Assembly: GCA_034401795.1 (NCBI GenBank)
Contig: CM067367.1
Location: 33,431,733-33,495,732 of the forward strand
Direction: 5' to 3'
DNA from: Chaetoderma sp. LZ-2023a
Lineage: Eukaryota > Mollusca > Caudofoveata > Chaetodermatida > Chaetodermatidae
Length of the DNA stretch: 64,000 nt
Part shown: positions 10,564 through 22,776 of the stretch, piece after piece
How positions within the stretch are numbered: position 1 is the first letter of the stretch
How the letters are laid out: each line of letters opens with the position of its first letter
The notes under the pieces: model-generated
Database searches by the model: none
The model's input: the letters and a program-made list of their open reading frames with translations, nothing else
What the model was told of the DNA's origin: nothing
Made by a program: the position numbers and the translations under genes

Positions 10564-11590
10564 CTATCGTTTCAAAACAGCTAAAGCGAGTGGATTGGCT
10601 GAGTCTGACACATCCCTCATATAGTAATCCGTGAATGAGGACTCACAGTGCCATTGTGCAACGGCTATGATGTCCTATAACGGAACACCATTGTAAAGGG
10701 CGGTCGAGGCGGCTATTCCTCTGACATTGTCTGCCCTTACGCCTTGCACCTGGTGCCCAGTCGCCATCTCCTGAGTAGTCTGAATGCATTCGACCACCCA
10801 ACGAGAGATAGTATCCATGGATGCGGCGCCATAAGACTTTTTATGGCAGATCCACAGATGTCTATCGTTCGACCGTAACGAGTCAGTCCGTTTCTTGTAC
10901 TTAGTCAAAGCACGGACCGGGCACCAGACACTGGCATCACGATCAAACCTAGTTAACTTCGGTATAATGATCGGTTTGCCGGGATATCTCAAAGATTGGT
11001 TCTTTGACATAACCTCTGCTCTTGGCAGAAGACGCAGACCTTCTCCAGAAACAATAAATCGGTTCCTCTCTGCCGAAAGCGCATGGATCTCACTGCGCCT
11101 TCTAGCTGAGGAAGCTGCCAATAGAAAGACCGCCTTTAGAGTCAAATGCTTTAGACTAGCCGAACGCTACGGTTCGAAAGGGTGCTTGGCCAGTACATTA
11201 AGCACTAAAGATAGACTCCAGGCTGGAATGACTACCGGTTGTCTCGGTCGGAGATTGCTCATTCCCTTCAACATCACATTTAACTGGGCCACCTCTGGAC
11301 TATCCCTGTTGGCTAGACAAGGGATAACTGATGCCAAAGCTGACTTGTATCCAGCAACTGTGACGGGAGCTAGTCCTCAAAAGAACAGCTCACAGAGAAA
11401 GTCTGCTATTTGCTGATAGTGGATTGAAAGGTATCAATACCCTTTTCTTCACACCAGTCTGCAAATCTGTTAACCTTGTTGTTATATGACTTGAAGGTTG
11501 ACCTCCTTCTCGCAGCCGCGATGAAATCAGCAGCCTGTCGAGAAAAGCCTTCCGACGTGGAACGTTGTTTGATAACATCCACGCAGTCAT
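10564..11590 (-). pseudogene. DIRS tyrosine recombinase with premature stops (copy B)
   Basis: Tyrosine recombinases insert DIRS circles by strand exchange through a Tyr-DNA bond. The minus strand encodes an N-terminal DNA-binding part and a catalytic domain with SSARRRSEIHAL (first Arg), a DNVRG box in place of HDVRG, AQWHCESSFTDYY (His/Trp and nucleophile Tyr) and a C-terminus LALAVLKR. Stops at 10675-10677 (just before the AQWH motif) and near 11170, plus a 2-base loss near 11418, break it. The HxxR histidine is Asn here. The family's protein would be about 300 residues from the DCVDVIKQR region. Confidence 0.82.
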
Positions 11591-13496
11591 TGAACATTTC
11601 GGGACACTCGTGTAGGAAGCGTCCCTTGGCCTGGCAGATTATGTTCGGAATCTCGGGCAACTGCACAGGATTTTCCACCAGCAGATCTAGAAGATCCGTG
11701 AACCACGCCCTGCTCGGCCAATACGGCGCTATTAGCAGGACCAGACACGGTTCCTCCCTGACCTTCACCAAAACCTTCGGTAGAAGAATGGTGGGTGGGT
11801 ACGCGTAAGCGTGCATCCCTCTCCAGCTTATCGCCAGAGCGTCTGTATCGACAGCATTTGGATCTGTAATCGGCGAGACATATGTCATGATTTGAGCATT
11901 TTCCTTTGTGGCGAACAAGTCCACGTTGGGTTTGCCCCAATGCTCGAAGATCCGTCGCAGAACTGGAGGGTTGAGGGACCATTCTGTTGGCAGGATTCTC
12001 TGTCTGTGAGACAAAGCATCCGCCAGAATGTTCAATCGGCCAGGAATACGAGCTGCTTTCAAAACAACCGAGTAATTCCTGCACCATTGAATCAAGTGCC
12101 ACACCCTGATACACAGAGTGGGCGACCTGGTCCCGCCTTGGCGATTTATATATGATACTACTGTCGAATCGACCGACCGTATCAATATCACCCTGCCCCT
12201 GATCATCGGAAGGAACTCTTCCAACGCCAGTTCCACTGCCATCATTTCCAACAGATTGATATGCAGCTGACTCTCCGGGAGAGTCCATGTGCCCGAGACC
12301 TGGTTCTCCCAGGCAGGCACCCCACCCTTCCAGCGATGCATCCGTGTAGACGGACAGCTGGAGGCGGGGTAGGTGCAGCGAAACCCCTAATAGGAGATTC
12401 TGACGCTGTTTCCACCATAGAAGATGCGATATTATCGGCTCCAAAACTGGCAACAGTTTTGACAGGGGTTCTGTTCTCTGTTTCCACAGAGACATCAGAT
12501 ACAACTGGATAGGCCTTCGCATTAGAGCATCGTACGGGATAACCTGCTCCATGGAGACCATCATGCCCAGCATCTGAAGGAACCGCCTCGCCTTGAATGT
12601 GGTTTCCCACTCGAAAACTCTTGAGGATGGCTAACAGAGACACCACTCTGGGCTCTGATGGGTAAATCCTGCCCTCCTCAAGGTCGAATCGCATCCCCAA
12701 ATAAACGAAACGTTGAGTGGGCGTCAACTCGGATTTCTCCTCGTTGACTATGCAGCTTAGATCTGAAAGTAACTTCAGAGTCAGAGCAGTATCCATGTTC
12801 AACCTGGCTGCCGAGTCTGCCTTAAGCAGCCAGTCGTCTATGTAGGTGTGTAGCGCCACGTTCTCTTTTCTGAGAAACGCTGTCACCGCAAGGACCACTC
12901 TTGTGAAAACCCTCGGAGCTGTCGACAGGCCAAACGGGAGATTGTAAACTCCCATACTTGATTCTGAAACGCAAATCTCAGAAACCTGTGCCAACTCCGA
13001 TTCATAGGAATGTGGAAATATGCATTTTTCAGATCGATCGATACACACCACATTCCTTTCCTCAATCCCGCATTACCGACCTCGGCATTTCCATCTGGAA
13101 CCGAGGCGTATGGCTAAACCAATTTAATGGCCTGAGATTGAGTATGGGTCTCCATCCCCCTGTGCTCTTGGGGACAAGGAACATGTTTGAATAGAAGCCT
13201 GGAGTGTTTCGATTTGCTGGATTTATTGCTCCCTTCAGAAGCAAACCCGACACTTCCTTTTGAACGGCTTCTAACTTGTCTGGCTCCCTTGGTACGGGTG
13301 TCCAGACAGGTGCCAAAGACAGATTTTGTGGTGGAAAGTCCCACCACTCCGGCATGTAACCCTGGGATAACCATCCCAGGACCAGACTGTCTGACGTCAC
13401 ACCTTGCCAGGCCTCGACGAAACGCATGAGCCTTCCACCCACCATAGACGCCTCGACGTCTAACGGGGTTGTCCGGCTCGCAGTCCGCCCCCCCAC
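11406..13496 (-). pseudogene. DIRS RT-RNase H polyprotein, frameshifted (copy B)
   Basis: The minus strand encodes an N-terminal region (13496-13062) with EWWDFPPQNLSLAPVW and FLVPKSTGGWRP, RT motifs ISIDLKNAYFHIP-like, LPFGLSTAPRVFT and YIDDWL, then RNase H with VYTDASLEGWGACL, NLLEMMAVELAL and ADALSHRQ, then the DIRS C-terminal segment VDLFATKENAQ. The RNase H third acid is SVDST instead of ADNST. Frame changes occur near 13070, 12960 and 12570. It would copy element RNA to DNA in the cytoplasm or nucleus, primed through the terminal repeats. Confidence 0.85.
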
Positions 13497-13615
13497 TCTT
13501 TCTTAACGAGAGAGAGAGAGAACCATTTCGTTCTAGGCACGACGGGTATAACTGGCACCGCTGTTCCTGTCACACAGGCGCGGTCCAGGCGGATATGAAG
13601 GGAGCTTTCGTACCC

Positions 13616-15730
13616 TCAGGTACGCTTCGGCCCCTTCTGTCCGCCCTTTGAGGCCTTACCCTTACCCTTCCCCTTGCCCTTCCCACCTCTAGGGCGGTCA
13701 GGAGCAACATTGGGGAGGGTAGGCGCCTCTACAACCTTCCTGGGCTTCTTCGCCGGCGGCGGCTCTGAAACCCCAGCTGAAGCAGAAGTCGCAACAGGCC
13801 TAGCTTTCGCCTTGCCCTTATGCTTCTTCTGCTCCTTTGAAGGTTGTCCCGTTAGCGGTTTCCCCACAGGCCCTAGTGCATGCGCTTGTCGCACTAGCTC
13901 TAGCTGTAGGTTTACCGCTAACCGATTCTGCGCGATACTGGCGGTATCCTCTAAGATGGCCCACGCTTGGCCACCGAAGATGCTAGGCCCTGTCAGGGGT
14001 GTCCCAAGGAGACGCTCCCTGACTGCCGTAGCCGGACGCATATGGTCAATGACCATTTGCCTCCTGGATTTCGTCACACGCGCTTGCACCCTTGCCAATG
14101 CGTCCATCGACAGCACCAGGCCGTCATTGACACATGAAAGCGCCACAGGTGGCACAGGGTGGCCTGCCCCGCTTCAGCCCACACAGACTGAAGGAGACGA
14201 TAAGAGTGGTTGACAGCGCTCATCGCTGCCCTCACACCCTCATCGCATAGGGACAGGACTTCTTCCTGGTGTACCTGAGACTTGTCCACAAGTGCCGGAC
14301 CGGGGTGACCCGGCACGGCACTCTGGACGCCCAGTACCCATCGGTCACTCCGTGACCGACGGGACTACACCATACCTGTCGTATTCACCCCGCGGAATAC
14401 GACATCTTGCCCGCACCTCCCTGGAGGCCGCAGGGAGCTGACCCTTGGTCATCAGTTGTTTGCTATAAATAGCATCCAACCATTCTATGAACCGTGGATC
14501 CAGTCCCACTGACTGGATCCGGGCCGTGGGCAAAATCCCCGTCCTGATCGACGCAACCGACGGACGGGGCGCATCTTCATCGGCCGTGGCCGAAACCACA
14601 GACGGGTCAACCCTGGCTAGCCACGCCAGAGCATCTGACCAATCTACCTCCGATGAAGACACCCCCGCAAACACGTCACCCGTTGACGTGCTCACGGGTC
14701 TGCCAGCCACGGACTCCCAGCAAGGAGCCACGGCTGACACGCCAGGCACTCCGGTACCACACGGTTCCGCCGCCACCCCATGAAACACTCCGGTCCATGG
14801 GGTAGGTCCACACGGAAAACCGTACGGACCCGTAGCAGTCGCGGAACCATAGCCGGACACGGGCGCCCACGGCACCCCACGTCCGACTGCCGGACCAGGC
14901 GAGATAGGTGAGTACCACGCCCGGCCCGGCACACCCGTTCCCGTGACGGCTGGTGCCAAACCAAGCCGCACGGAACCGGTGCACGGTAACGGATTTGCCT
15001 CAGCCACAGGCGGAGCCGCTGACCTGGCTTGCGCCAAACCAGACAAATGGAGGCCGGTTCCGTCTAGGACGGAATCAACCTCCATATTCTCCACCTGCGG
15101 CTTCACGGGCCGCAGCAACCTCTCCTCCTCGGCCTCCTCGTCTTCAGACTCCGAAGAGTCGTCACTAGACGAGTCAACCGTGGAACCGTCCTGGCGGACG
15201 GCTCCCACACCTGACGGACCGGCCACCGCTACTGGACCACCCGGAGGTGGCCGCAGAGAAACAGAAACCCGTCTGGCCGAAGCCAGACGGGACTGCCAGG
15301 GGGCCGTACGAGACGGCCCCCTCGGTAACCAGTCCAGAATCCTGTCCGAGGACAGGATCCGTACCAGGCATGGGGAGAAACTGCCCCCCCCACCTTTGGT
15401 AGCAGGGACGACACCAGCGTGGTCAGAACGCTATGCAGAAAAAACCCTGCAGTCGGACCAAACCACGCCGGCGGTGCTATCTCCGCCACCTCCAGCTGGG
15501 GACGTGGAGCACCCGCACCGGCCGAACCGGGCGCTCCACGATTTACTCTCGGACCGCCTGACCCCGCGTCAGACCCAGCCAAGTCCTTCTGGGCAAGGAA
15601 CTTAACCATCGTTTCGACGGACCACACTGCACAAACATTACACCTATGATCTATATTACACAGGGCACACATAAAACAGACATGGTCCTTGAACATTACA
15701 CGGACAAACTTATGGCAGTCGTCACATGAT
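13616..15730 (-). pseudogene. DIRS gag-like ORF1, broken (copy B)
   Basis: The Cys-rich N-terminus (CDDCHKF, CFMCALCN, RCNVCAVW; about 15730-15620) precedes a 293-codon segment (15226-14345). That segment starts with an acidic Ser/Asp/Glu cluster (SSDDSSESEDEEAEEERLL) and ends in a stop after VPSVTE. The next frame continues to the Lys-rich tail (13616 stop) with KKHKGKAKARP and GGKGKGKGKGKASKGG. The acidic patch and basic tail suggest an RNA-binding structural protein. The stop at 14345 and a frame change near 14190-14320 inactivate it. Confidence 0.75.
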
Positions 15731-16639
15731 GGCGGGGCTGGCTTGCCCTATAAAATAAGCACAAACCTACAATAAACAAGCGGAACGAGACCCGGATGGA
15801 AGGCAGACAATTAATTTTCAAATAATTTGACTCATAAATTAACCGTAACCTCCCCGCACCCCACCCCGCCACGTTACAACAACGATCGCATTGATTATGA
15901 CGACAAGTACGCGGCGGGCACAACACACCCATAATAGATCCTCCAGGATGTGTAACGGCTCCAGGAATCATATCGCATAGCATTCAGGGTATATTTACTA
16001 ATCAATATAAATTATACTCCTAACGAACGCAGCACGATATGTGAAGAAAACAACAAAATGTATAACAAAACTGCTGTCTCACACGGTAAAACCGCAGACC
16101 ACACATCTACTCAAGAATTTTGAAACCACCGATCATTGCAAACCGATCGTGATCACACGTAAACTTGATCATTCTAAAGTTTCCGGTACCATTTTTAGTA
16201 CGCAGCACCTAGAATAAGATGCGCGAATTAATGAAAAATTTTTCTTCACATAAACATCCGAGCGACCGGGTGTGACGTCACCCGCTCGGATTCTACGGAG
16301 AACGACGTCAGCCGATATTCGTGTTAGAAATACCGTAGCAAACACCTATTTTCATATCTGCCGATCGCCTGTTGGGGTTTAAAGGCGATCGTCTGGCATA
16401 TATCGTTGTTAGCACACGTCCCAGATTCTATGGGGACAGAAATTGGAACATGCGACACAACGAAATTTAGAGACCTAAGTCTTTTAACTATGGATAATAA
16501 AGAACAATACAACCTGGTTGTCTTGGGCGGTATTCTCCATAGTCCTTAGTTAATCCTTTCAGAACACACAAACTATCACTGATTAAAGACTTAGATTATT
16601 TTAAAACACTAAAATCCTTAATGCAAAAAGCATGTATTG

Positions 16640-16818
16640 CTCTTGTCGCTATGCAAACAAGAAATGAGCTCTATGGTAAACGGGTACTCGGCAGTTGGGA
16701 GCCGAGTACCCGGTTCCCAGGAGTCGGTAAAGCTTTCTAAGTCTATAATCCTAGAGCCGCTGTCAGGGCCAGCTGTATATCAGAAGTAACAGAATGGTGA
16801 GTATTGATCGAAGGAGAA
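16640..16818 (-). repeat. DIRS copy B left terminal inverted repeat
   Basis: It includes a perfect hairpin of GGGTACTCGGC (16682-16692) with GCCGAGTACCC about eight bases further on, and the outer end GTATTGATCGAAGGAGAA. The hairpin recurs at every family terminus in the window. Confidence 0.82.
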
Positions 16819-17156
16819 ACACTGATGCAGTGCAAGAGGACATTTTACACTTGGCTTTCCCGCTGTGGGGGTCAAAAGGTCAAGAAATTGATTGTAATGC
16901 AGCTCCTCTGAAACCACTGGCCAGAGTTCAACCAAATTTGGTATGTAAGGTACCCATATGATTGCAAAGTGTAAACATGACAAACAGCCATTTACCTTTG
17001 GCTGTGCCTCCAGTCACGTCAGGCTTGTGGTCGGTTGGGGACTTGAGGTGGGTCTAAAGGTCTAGCAAGTGACTGTGGTGATTTGCGGTGATGCACCACC
17101 GACCAAGCAATCTAGTAAGTCTGTCATCATAATCATAATGTTAAACGGTTAATAGT
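16819..17156. repeat. flank of copy B: relic of the 8.3 kb tandem repeat
   Basis: 16825-16985 matches the repeat unit at 8300-8900 (GCAGTGCAAGAGGACATTTT, then GGTCAAGAAATTGATTGTAA). No gene seen. Confidence 0.5.
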
Positions 17157-17292
17157 TCATCAAGTTGTACGAATTGTATGTCTATTTAATAACCATTCTG
17201 TTGAATATTTTGAAACTAATTGGACTAGGCACTGTTGCTGAGCGGCGAGAGAGCCCATTCAAATTAGTTTCAAAATATTCAACAGCTTAGTG
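17157..17292. repeat. hairpin MITE family 1 copy with flank
   Basis: TGTTGAATATTTTGAAACTA at about 17200 is answered by TAGTTTCAAAATATTCAACA at about 17265. The left flank (TGTACGAATTGTATG) is the complement of the right flank of the longer copies at 57341, 59222 and 62442, so this copy is inverted relative to them. Confidence 0.72.
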
Positions 17293-18382
17293 AGCTTACC
17301 TGTATTACAGTGTTTCTAATGGCATCTAAATTTTGGAGGCCCCATGGACCCCACCCCTGGAAATCTAAGGCTTCTAACTTCTAACCTGAAATCTGGGGGG
17401 TACCAAACTAAAATTTGGGATTCCCATCCAGTTTTTCTCATCCATGCTAATATTAGAGTACCATAGACTCACAGCTCTAAAATGTTGGGGTCCAATGCTA
17501 GATTTTGTGGGTATGTTTGTGCAAAAACCTTTAAAACTAATTAACATTTAACAATCATACATGATTTTCAGGGGTCCCATGGGACCCACTAACAATACTT
17601 TTGAAGGTTCCAAGTTGTATTTTGAGGGTCCCTAAAAAGAACCCGTAAGAGAAACCTAGCCGTATATAGTTTTCTGAAAATTGAGATTCATGTCCCAGAG
17701 TTCCGAGTTCGATCGATCCAACATGGACAAAACTTGGGCAGAGATTATCTAGAAATGGGCTGGCAGAGATTATCTAGGAATGGGCCGGGCAGAGATTATC
17801 TAGGAATGGGCCGGGAATAGCTAGAACAGGATTCATTCATTGCTGTTTATTCTGACAATGGTATTACTTAGTCGCTGTTGCTAAAATGAATTAATAAATT
17901 AAATTATAATAAATTAATGTGATCATCAGGGCATCCACAAAAAAATGTTGTTTCCTGCAAACCGGGTGGGGAAAAAAGATTTCAGTAGGGAGGGAGGAAA
18001 TTTAATTTTTTTTAATTATTAATTTATTTTAGAAAGGTAATAAATATTTGTTTTTCAGATATATTTAACTACATGTTCATTAAATATGGTTGTAATTGAC
18101 AAATTTGTCATGTTTTTCATGTCACAATTAGCAAGAGGGATTCACATGGCATACAAATGGCCTTAAAACATTGTAATTTGTATAGTTTGACAAATGTATG
18201 GACATTTTAACATTTCTGCTGGGTAGAAAATTTTTTGTTTCTTATTCCCGGCTGGGTGAAAAAAACTAAAAATTTCACCCGGGAGGTTTACAGGAAACGA
18301 AACTGTTTTTTTATTTTGGCCTCATTCTGTTTATTCTCTACTTATCACTCATGTCACTATAGCGCTGGAGGTCTTGTGCTTA
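17293..18382. other. TAF4 intron 1 stretch without a gene
   Basis: It holds the inverse partner of the 8931-9197 repeat (about 17340-17640), three short tandem units containing GCAGAGATTATCTAG (17738-17815), and AT-rich sequence. No coding signal seen. Confidence 0.5.
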
Positions 18383-18620
18383 AACCTTTAACCCTCGAAT
18401 TTATTTCGAACAATTTCAATTTTCTCATAGAAAATGTCCATTTGCAGGCCATGAGAAGACTACTTTTTGAAAATTTACCACTGGAATAACTGGCTCGGTC
18501 ATCGAGCCAGTCATTCCAGTGGTAAATAATAAAAAGTCTTCTCTTGGTCTGCAACTGAACATATATCAAGACCACTGCAGAAGCTGTTTTTGGCTATCAA
18601 TACGAGTGCTAAAGGGTTAA
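18383..18620. repeat. CCCTTTAA hairpin MITE, copy H2
   Basis: Ends aacctttaaccc and aaagggttaa; central palindrome CTGGCTCGGTCATCGAGCCAG; arms with TGTCCATTTGCAGGCC and TTGGTCTGCAACTGAACAT. Confidence 0.78.
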
Positions 18621-18736
18621 AAGCCATTTTTATATGAAAGGGCTTGTACGAGAGCCCTTTCCAAAGGGCTTCACCCCACGCCTACTTCAAATATGTTTGT
18701 ATTTGACTGCTTCCTGCTTTGATTGGTATTGTACAC

Positions 18737-19646
18737 CAGGGTTGGAAAAAAAATCAGGATTTTTTTTTTAAAATCGAAAAAATCCGATTTTTCCGATTTA
18801 ATCAGATTTTTTCGATTTATATGATTTTTTGACGTAGAACTATAACAAAATCATAGATTTTTTGGACATACACTCATGTTCGAAACTAAACAGAATATAA
18901 TCACTCTAAACAATGTTGACCTTAGTTATACATGTACTATTAAAATGTATTATAACAATAAGATCCCAGAATTTGTTCTTAACACATTTTTGAATTTGTT
19001 GTCCCATTTTGAAACAGCTGACTTTTACTGAATGGGTCATGACCATTGACCAAGTTTCTAATAAACATGCCTACACTACCGTAACCATGATTTGTCTACA
19101 CTTGATGGGCTACATTTTATCTGTCTTAATATTTTGTGGATAAAATTTTATAAGGCTGTATAACTCTGGACATGGTATAAAATATTTTGAATGCAATTTA
19201 ACTGAATGTAGTTAGCAATAACTGTCGGTCAAATTAGTTTGAAAATATTCAGCTGGTCTAGAGTTATTAGTGTTGATTGAAATTATTTTCTAGTGGCTGG
19301 CAGCAGTCAAAGTCAAGTCAGTTAAAAATAATGTCCACAGAACTGTTATAAATAGGCCTATTATTGGTACGTGTTTATGTGTTAAATAAAAACTAAGGAA
19401 AGTTTCCACTAAGTGTACTGATAGAGATAAAGCGTCTTAGTTCTTATATTAGCATAATATTGTATAACCAGGCCTATTAACTATCTGAAACCATAGCTAC
19501 AATAACTTTTAACAAATCTTTAGAAATCTTATAGTACGAATGAAATGAGTTGAGGAGGAAAAAATCGAAAAAATTAAAAAAGTTGATTTTTTCAGCTTGA
19601 TTTAATCATACGATTAAATCGATTTGATTAAATCAAAACAACCCTG
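18737..19646. mobile_element. non-autonomous hAT-like element 1 with 8-bp target duplication
   Basis: Ends cagggttgg and caaccctg form short terminal inverted repeats, flanked by exact copies of TTGTACAC (18729-18736 and 19647-19654). Eight-base target duplications are typical of hAT transposons. Sub-terminal sequence is rich in repeated AAAATCGAAAAAATC-type words on both sides. No transposase is encoded. A diverged family 1 hairpin MITE (about 19170-19255) lies inside. Confidence 0.82.
19170..19255. repeat. diverged family 1 hairpin MITE nested in hAT-like element 1
   Basis: AAAATATTTTGAATGCAATT at the left and GTCAAATTAGTTTGAAAATA at the right are decayed arms of the family 1 hairpin. Confidence 0.55.
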
Positions 19647-19743
19647 TTGTACACAATACTGTATGTATATTATAGCAACTATAATGTACAAAATCCTACT
19701 AAATATATAATACACCTTTGTCCAGGGATTTTTTCCCAGTAAT

Positions 19744-19961
19744 TAACCCTTTAACACTCACATCAGTCAAAAACGGCTTCTGCAGTGGTCTTGAAAAATG
19801 CCGATTTGTAGACCAGAACACTATTTTTTTTAATTTACCACTGGAATGACTGGCTTGATAATAGTAAATTTTCAAAAATAGTCTTCTCTTGGTCTGCAAA
19901 TGGACATTTTCTAAGAGAAAATCAAAATTTTCTTGAACAAATTCGAGTGTTAAAGGGTTAA
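19744..19961. repeat. CCCTTTAA hairpin MITE, copy H3 (inverse orientation)
   Basis: Ends aaccctttaacactca and gagtgttaaagggtt. The side with CAGTGGTCTTG is on the left here and on the right in H1, so the element is inverted. The centre of the hairpin is partly deleted (ACTGGCTTGATAATAG). Confidence 0.72.
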
Positions 19962-21149
19962 ATGCAAATACTGTCCATTAGAACCTGTAAATAAGTTTTG
20001 CATAAAAATACTTTGCAATGTACATTTAAATCTAAGTACATTTCCCCCTATGTTATGTATGTATGCATGTCTAAATCTAATAGAACCAATTGTCTTAGAT
20101 GAGTGAAATGCATGGTCATGTGTTGTTAAAATTTAACATTTCTTCCTTCAGTGTGCAGCATTCGTTACAGTATGGGGCACCTGTGCATCACAATACAGAT
20201 CTAAATCATGGTTAGCCATAGATTTTAAAATCAAATACTCACATGACTTCATAGCATGAATTGAATTATTTTCATCTTATTTTAGCACAAACTTCAGTTT
20301 ACACCAAAATATCTTGGCACATACATGAAGATTGAGATGTTTGCTTGCCAGTACTTTATCACACTGTTAAATATGCCAAAATATTGACAAAATGTTTTGT
20401 TTCACATTTACCTATGCTGGAAGTGATTACAGCCTTAACTTTTACTATGCAAATATTTTGTATTAAATACAAGTCATCACCACATCAAATTAATCAGGAC
20501 AGACAATATGTAAGTCATCACCCACTCACTATATCGTTGTGCAGTTGCTCACGATATCAAAATATCGCATGCAACCAGGCTTTGTATTATTAGGAAGGAA
20601 ATGCTTGTCATCACATGATGCAAGAATAAGCATAAACTACCAACAACTGCATATTTGGCTATTGAATTACATTTGTAACTTTATTTTAGGTTATAAACAC
20701 ACTTGGAAAATGAAGGAAACGCCAAAAGGCTTTCAATAATAAGTCCACATAATCCAATTACCGGTTTGCTCACAAATTTTTTTTTTTGCTCAGTATCGTA
20801 TCTTAGGAATTACTGCTCACGATATACGTGCAATGAGCACAACACTAGATTCCAGCCAAATTACACTGTATTATGGGCATCTACAACTACTCTAGAATTG
20901 TGGTTCAGGGATTAGCATTTTTGGAGGTAATAACTACATGTATTAGCTAAGAATATGGATCCCAATGCATCACAGACAGTGCTACATGTAAATAATACCT
21001 GTTTACAAGGTCAGACGGTGAGTACGCGGTGCAGTGTGCACCACTTGACCTGTCCTGAAAACATGCATGCTTATATATATATATATAACTAATTAATCCT
21101 TTCTCTGGCAGATATATGAAACAATATATTCTTTACGATTTAAAACTTA
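19962..21149. other. TAF4 intron 1 stretch without a gene
   Basis: AT-rich sequence. GCTCACGATAT occurs near 20546 and again near 20814 about 270 bp apart, which may mark an old repeat. A (TA)n run lies at 21075-21087. No coding signal. Confidence 0.45.
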
Positions 21150-21503
21150 CTCTGTTGATTGGTGAATATTTTGAAATTAATTTGACTGGAACGGCTTCTA
21201 GAAGTCAAATTAATTTCATAATATTCAACAGTTTTCTTGTATGGCTGCAACAAAAATAAGAATTCGTTTGGTGAAAGGGTTAATATTAATGTCAAATAGT
21301 AACTGAAGCATTGGTTATTATAACGGTCAAGTTTCTTTGAAAGAGCTTAATACAGTACAGCTTATAAATGAGTTAATGTGTTTTTCCCAATATCGCCAGA
21401 AAAATGTTAATAAGAAATTTCTTTTGAATATTTTGAACATAATTGGATTGGAAGAGAGCAATATCTTCCAATCCAATTATGTTACAAATATTCAATGCAA
21501 CGT
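21150..21503. repeat. two hairpin MITEs, family 1 and a relative
   Basis: 21155-21232: GTGAATATTTTGAAATTAAT against TTAATTTCATAATATTCAAC. 21416-21503: TTTTGAATATTTTGAACATA, then TTGGATTGGAAGA against TCTTCCAATCCAA, ending TTACAAATATTCAATG. The second has a different inner arm and resembles the copy at 60640-60790. Confidence 0.7.
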
Positions 21504-21567
21504 TTTATTTTGGAAACCTTTTAAGTTCATTCTGAGATGTACTGTAAGCTAAATATATATTACTTAC

Positions 21568-22776
21568 AGCTCCAAGTCTTGGTGCAATATTGATCTGCTG
21601 GGCCTGAGGTGCAGCAGCAATTCGAATTGGCGTGCCTGTTAGTACTCGAGATGTAGGCCGAGGTACAGAAATTATGGAACCGGTGGGATGTGCAATTGAA
21701 TGAGCCGAGGTAACATTAACAAGAGTCAAAGGAGCTCCTCCATTGGGATGGCCTTGCGTTGCTTGAGTAGTGATATATTGAGATCGAACCACTGCTACAC
21801 CTGGTTGATGAGCGCGAGAGACCGTTATCACATTAGGATTATTAACATTCACATGAGATCCTTTACTGACATTGACAATTTGAATGTTAGATCCTTGAGG
21901 AAGTATGAACTTTTTACCATCAGACATTCCAATAACTTGTACCTCATTTTTATTAAAATTCACAGATTGAGGTTTCGGCGAGTTAGAATGCGGAGGCGGT
22001 GTCGCTGTGCCGAGGACACCTCTGTCTTTATTTATATCATATGGTTCTCTCACACTAATTAATTTACTCTGTCCGCCATAATTATGCGGGATTGACAAAG
22101 GTTTTTGCTCAGCTGCTACTGCAGCTAAGTCATATATTGCATTAGAATTATGACCACTTCTTGCACCATTGGCAACATTTATTATTCCAACTGATTGCTG
22201 TACACTACCAGAATGGCTGATTATGTTCACATTATTTCTGTTCAAATTTTGTGTATTTGTTGTCCTTAACTGTTGTAGCGAGCTGTTGTGTATTGTTTGC
22301 GGTGGTGTATTAGTCCTGTTTACAATTGGCGGTATAGTAACTGTAACAGGTGAAGGGCTATTTGAATGCTGCCGGTGGTGTGAATGAGAGTTCAAATTTA
22401 AAATTGTGTTTGAATTCAAATTACAAGCGTTTGTCGAATTTAAAACAGAGTCAATACCTAATATTTGTGATTCTGACGCAGTTGATTTCGAGGTAACAAC
22501 TTGAGGAACGACGACATGCAAACCTTTATGCACTTCAATACCTTGATTACCTGATGGTAATGAATTAAACGAGAGACTAACAGGACCAGAAACCGTGTTA
22601 TGTACACCACTATCGTTCAAGTGGTTTGCGCTGATGGATGATTCTGAAATATGGTGTGGAAGTTCTTTATGTGTTGGTGAACATAACTGCGACTCAAGAG
22701 TCCCAACTAAATCACTAACAGCGTTCTCATCAAAGTCTGTAGACAAGAAATCTTCCAGCGGGTTTGCCGTCGCCAT
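21568..22776 (-). CDS. TAF4: TAF4 exon 1 (TFIID subunit 4), N-terminal 403 codons
   Basis: TAF4 is a core scaffold of TFIID, pairing with TAF12 and contacting activators in the nucleus. This exon begins with MATANPLEDFLSTDF and AVSDLVGTLESQL, close to the conserved N-terminus of animal TAF4 (VSDLVGSLESQL in vertebrates, from memory). Residues about 40-290 are low-complexity, rich in Ser, Asn, His and Gln. Residues 290-403 hold Val/Thr/Ala-rich activator-contact-like sequence (FILPQGSNIQIVNVSKG, PTGSIISVPRPTSRVLTG). I chose the ATG at 22776 from this homology and its GAAATGG context, although in-frame ATGs at 22851 and 22812 would add 25 or 12 residues. The exon ends in GCT followed by GTAAGT (phase 0). 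TAFH and histone-fold regions lie beyond the left edge. Confidence 0.88.

Larger units (their letters stand above)
9714..16818 (-). mobile_element. DIRS-type retrotransposon copy B, full length but mutated
   Basis: This is the most complete copy in structure. It reads on the minus strand from the 5' end ggagaa (16813-16818) to the 3' end tgcagg (9714). The terminal inverted repeats are about 16640-16818 and 9714-9930, both with the GGGTACTCGGC/GCCGAGTACCC hairpin. An internal complementary region lies at 9962-10063. The order is gag-like ORF, RT-RNase H, tyrosine recombinase. There is no target duplication, as expected of recombinase-mediated insertion. It lies in TAF4 intron 1 in the same direction as TAF4. 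Stops and frameshifts occur in every ORF. Confidence 0.9.
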
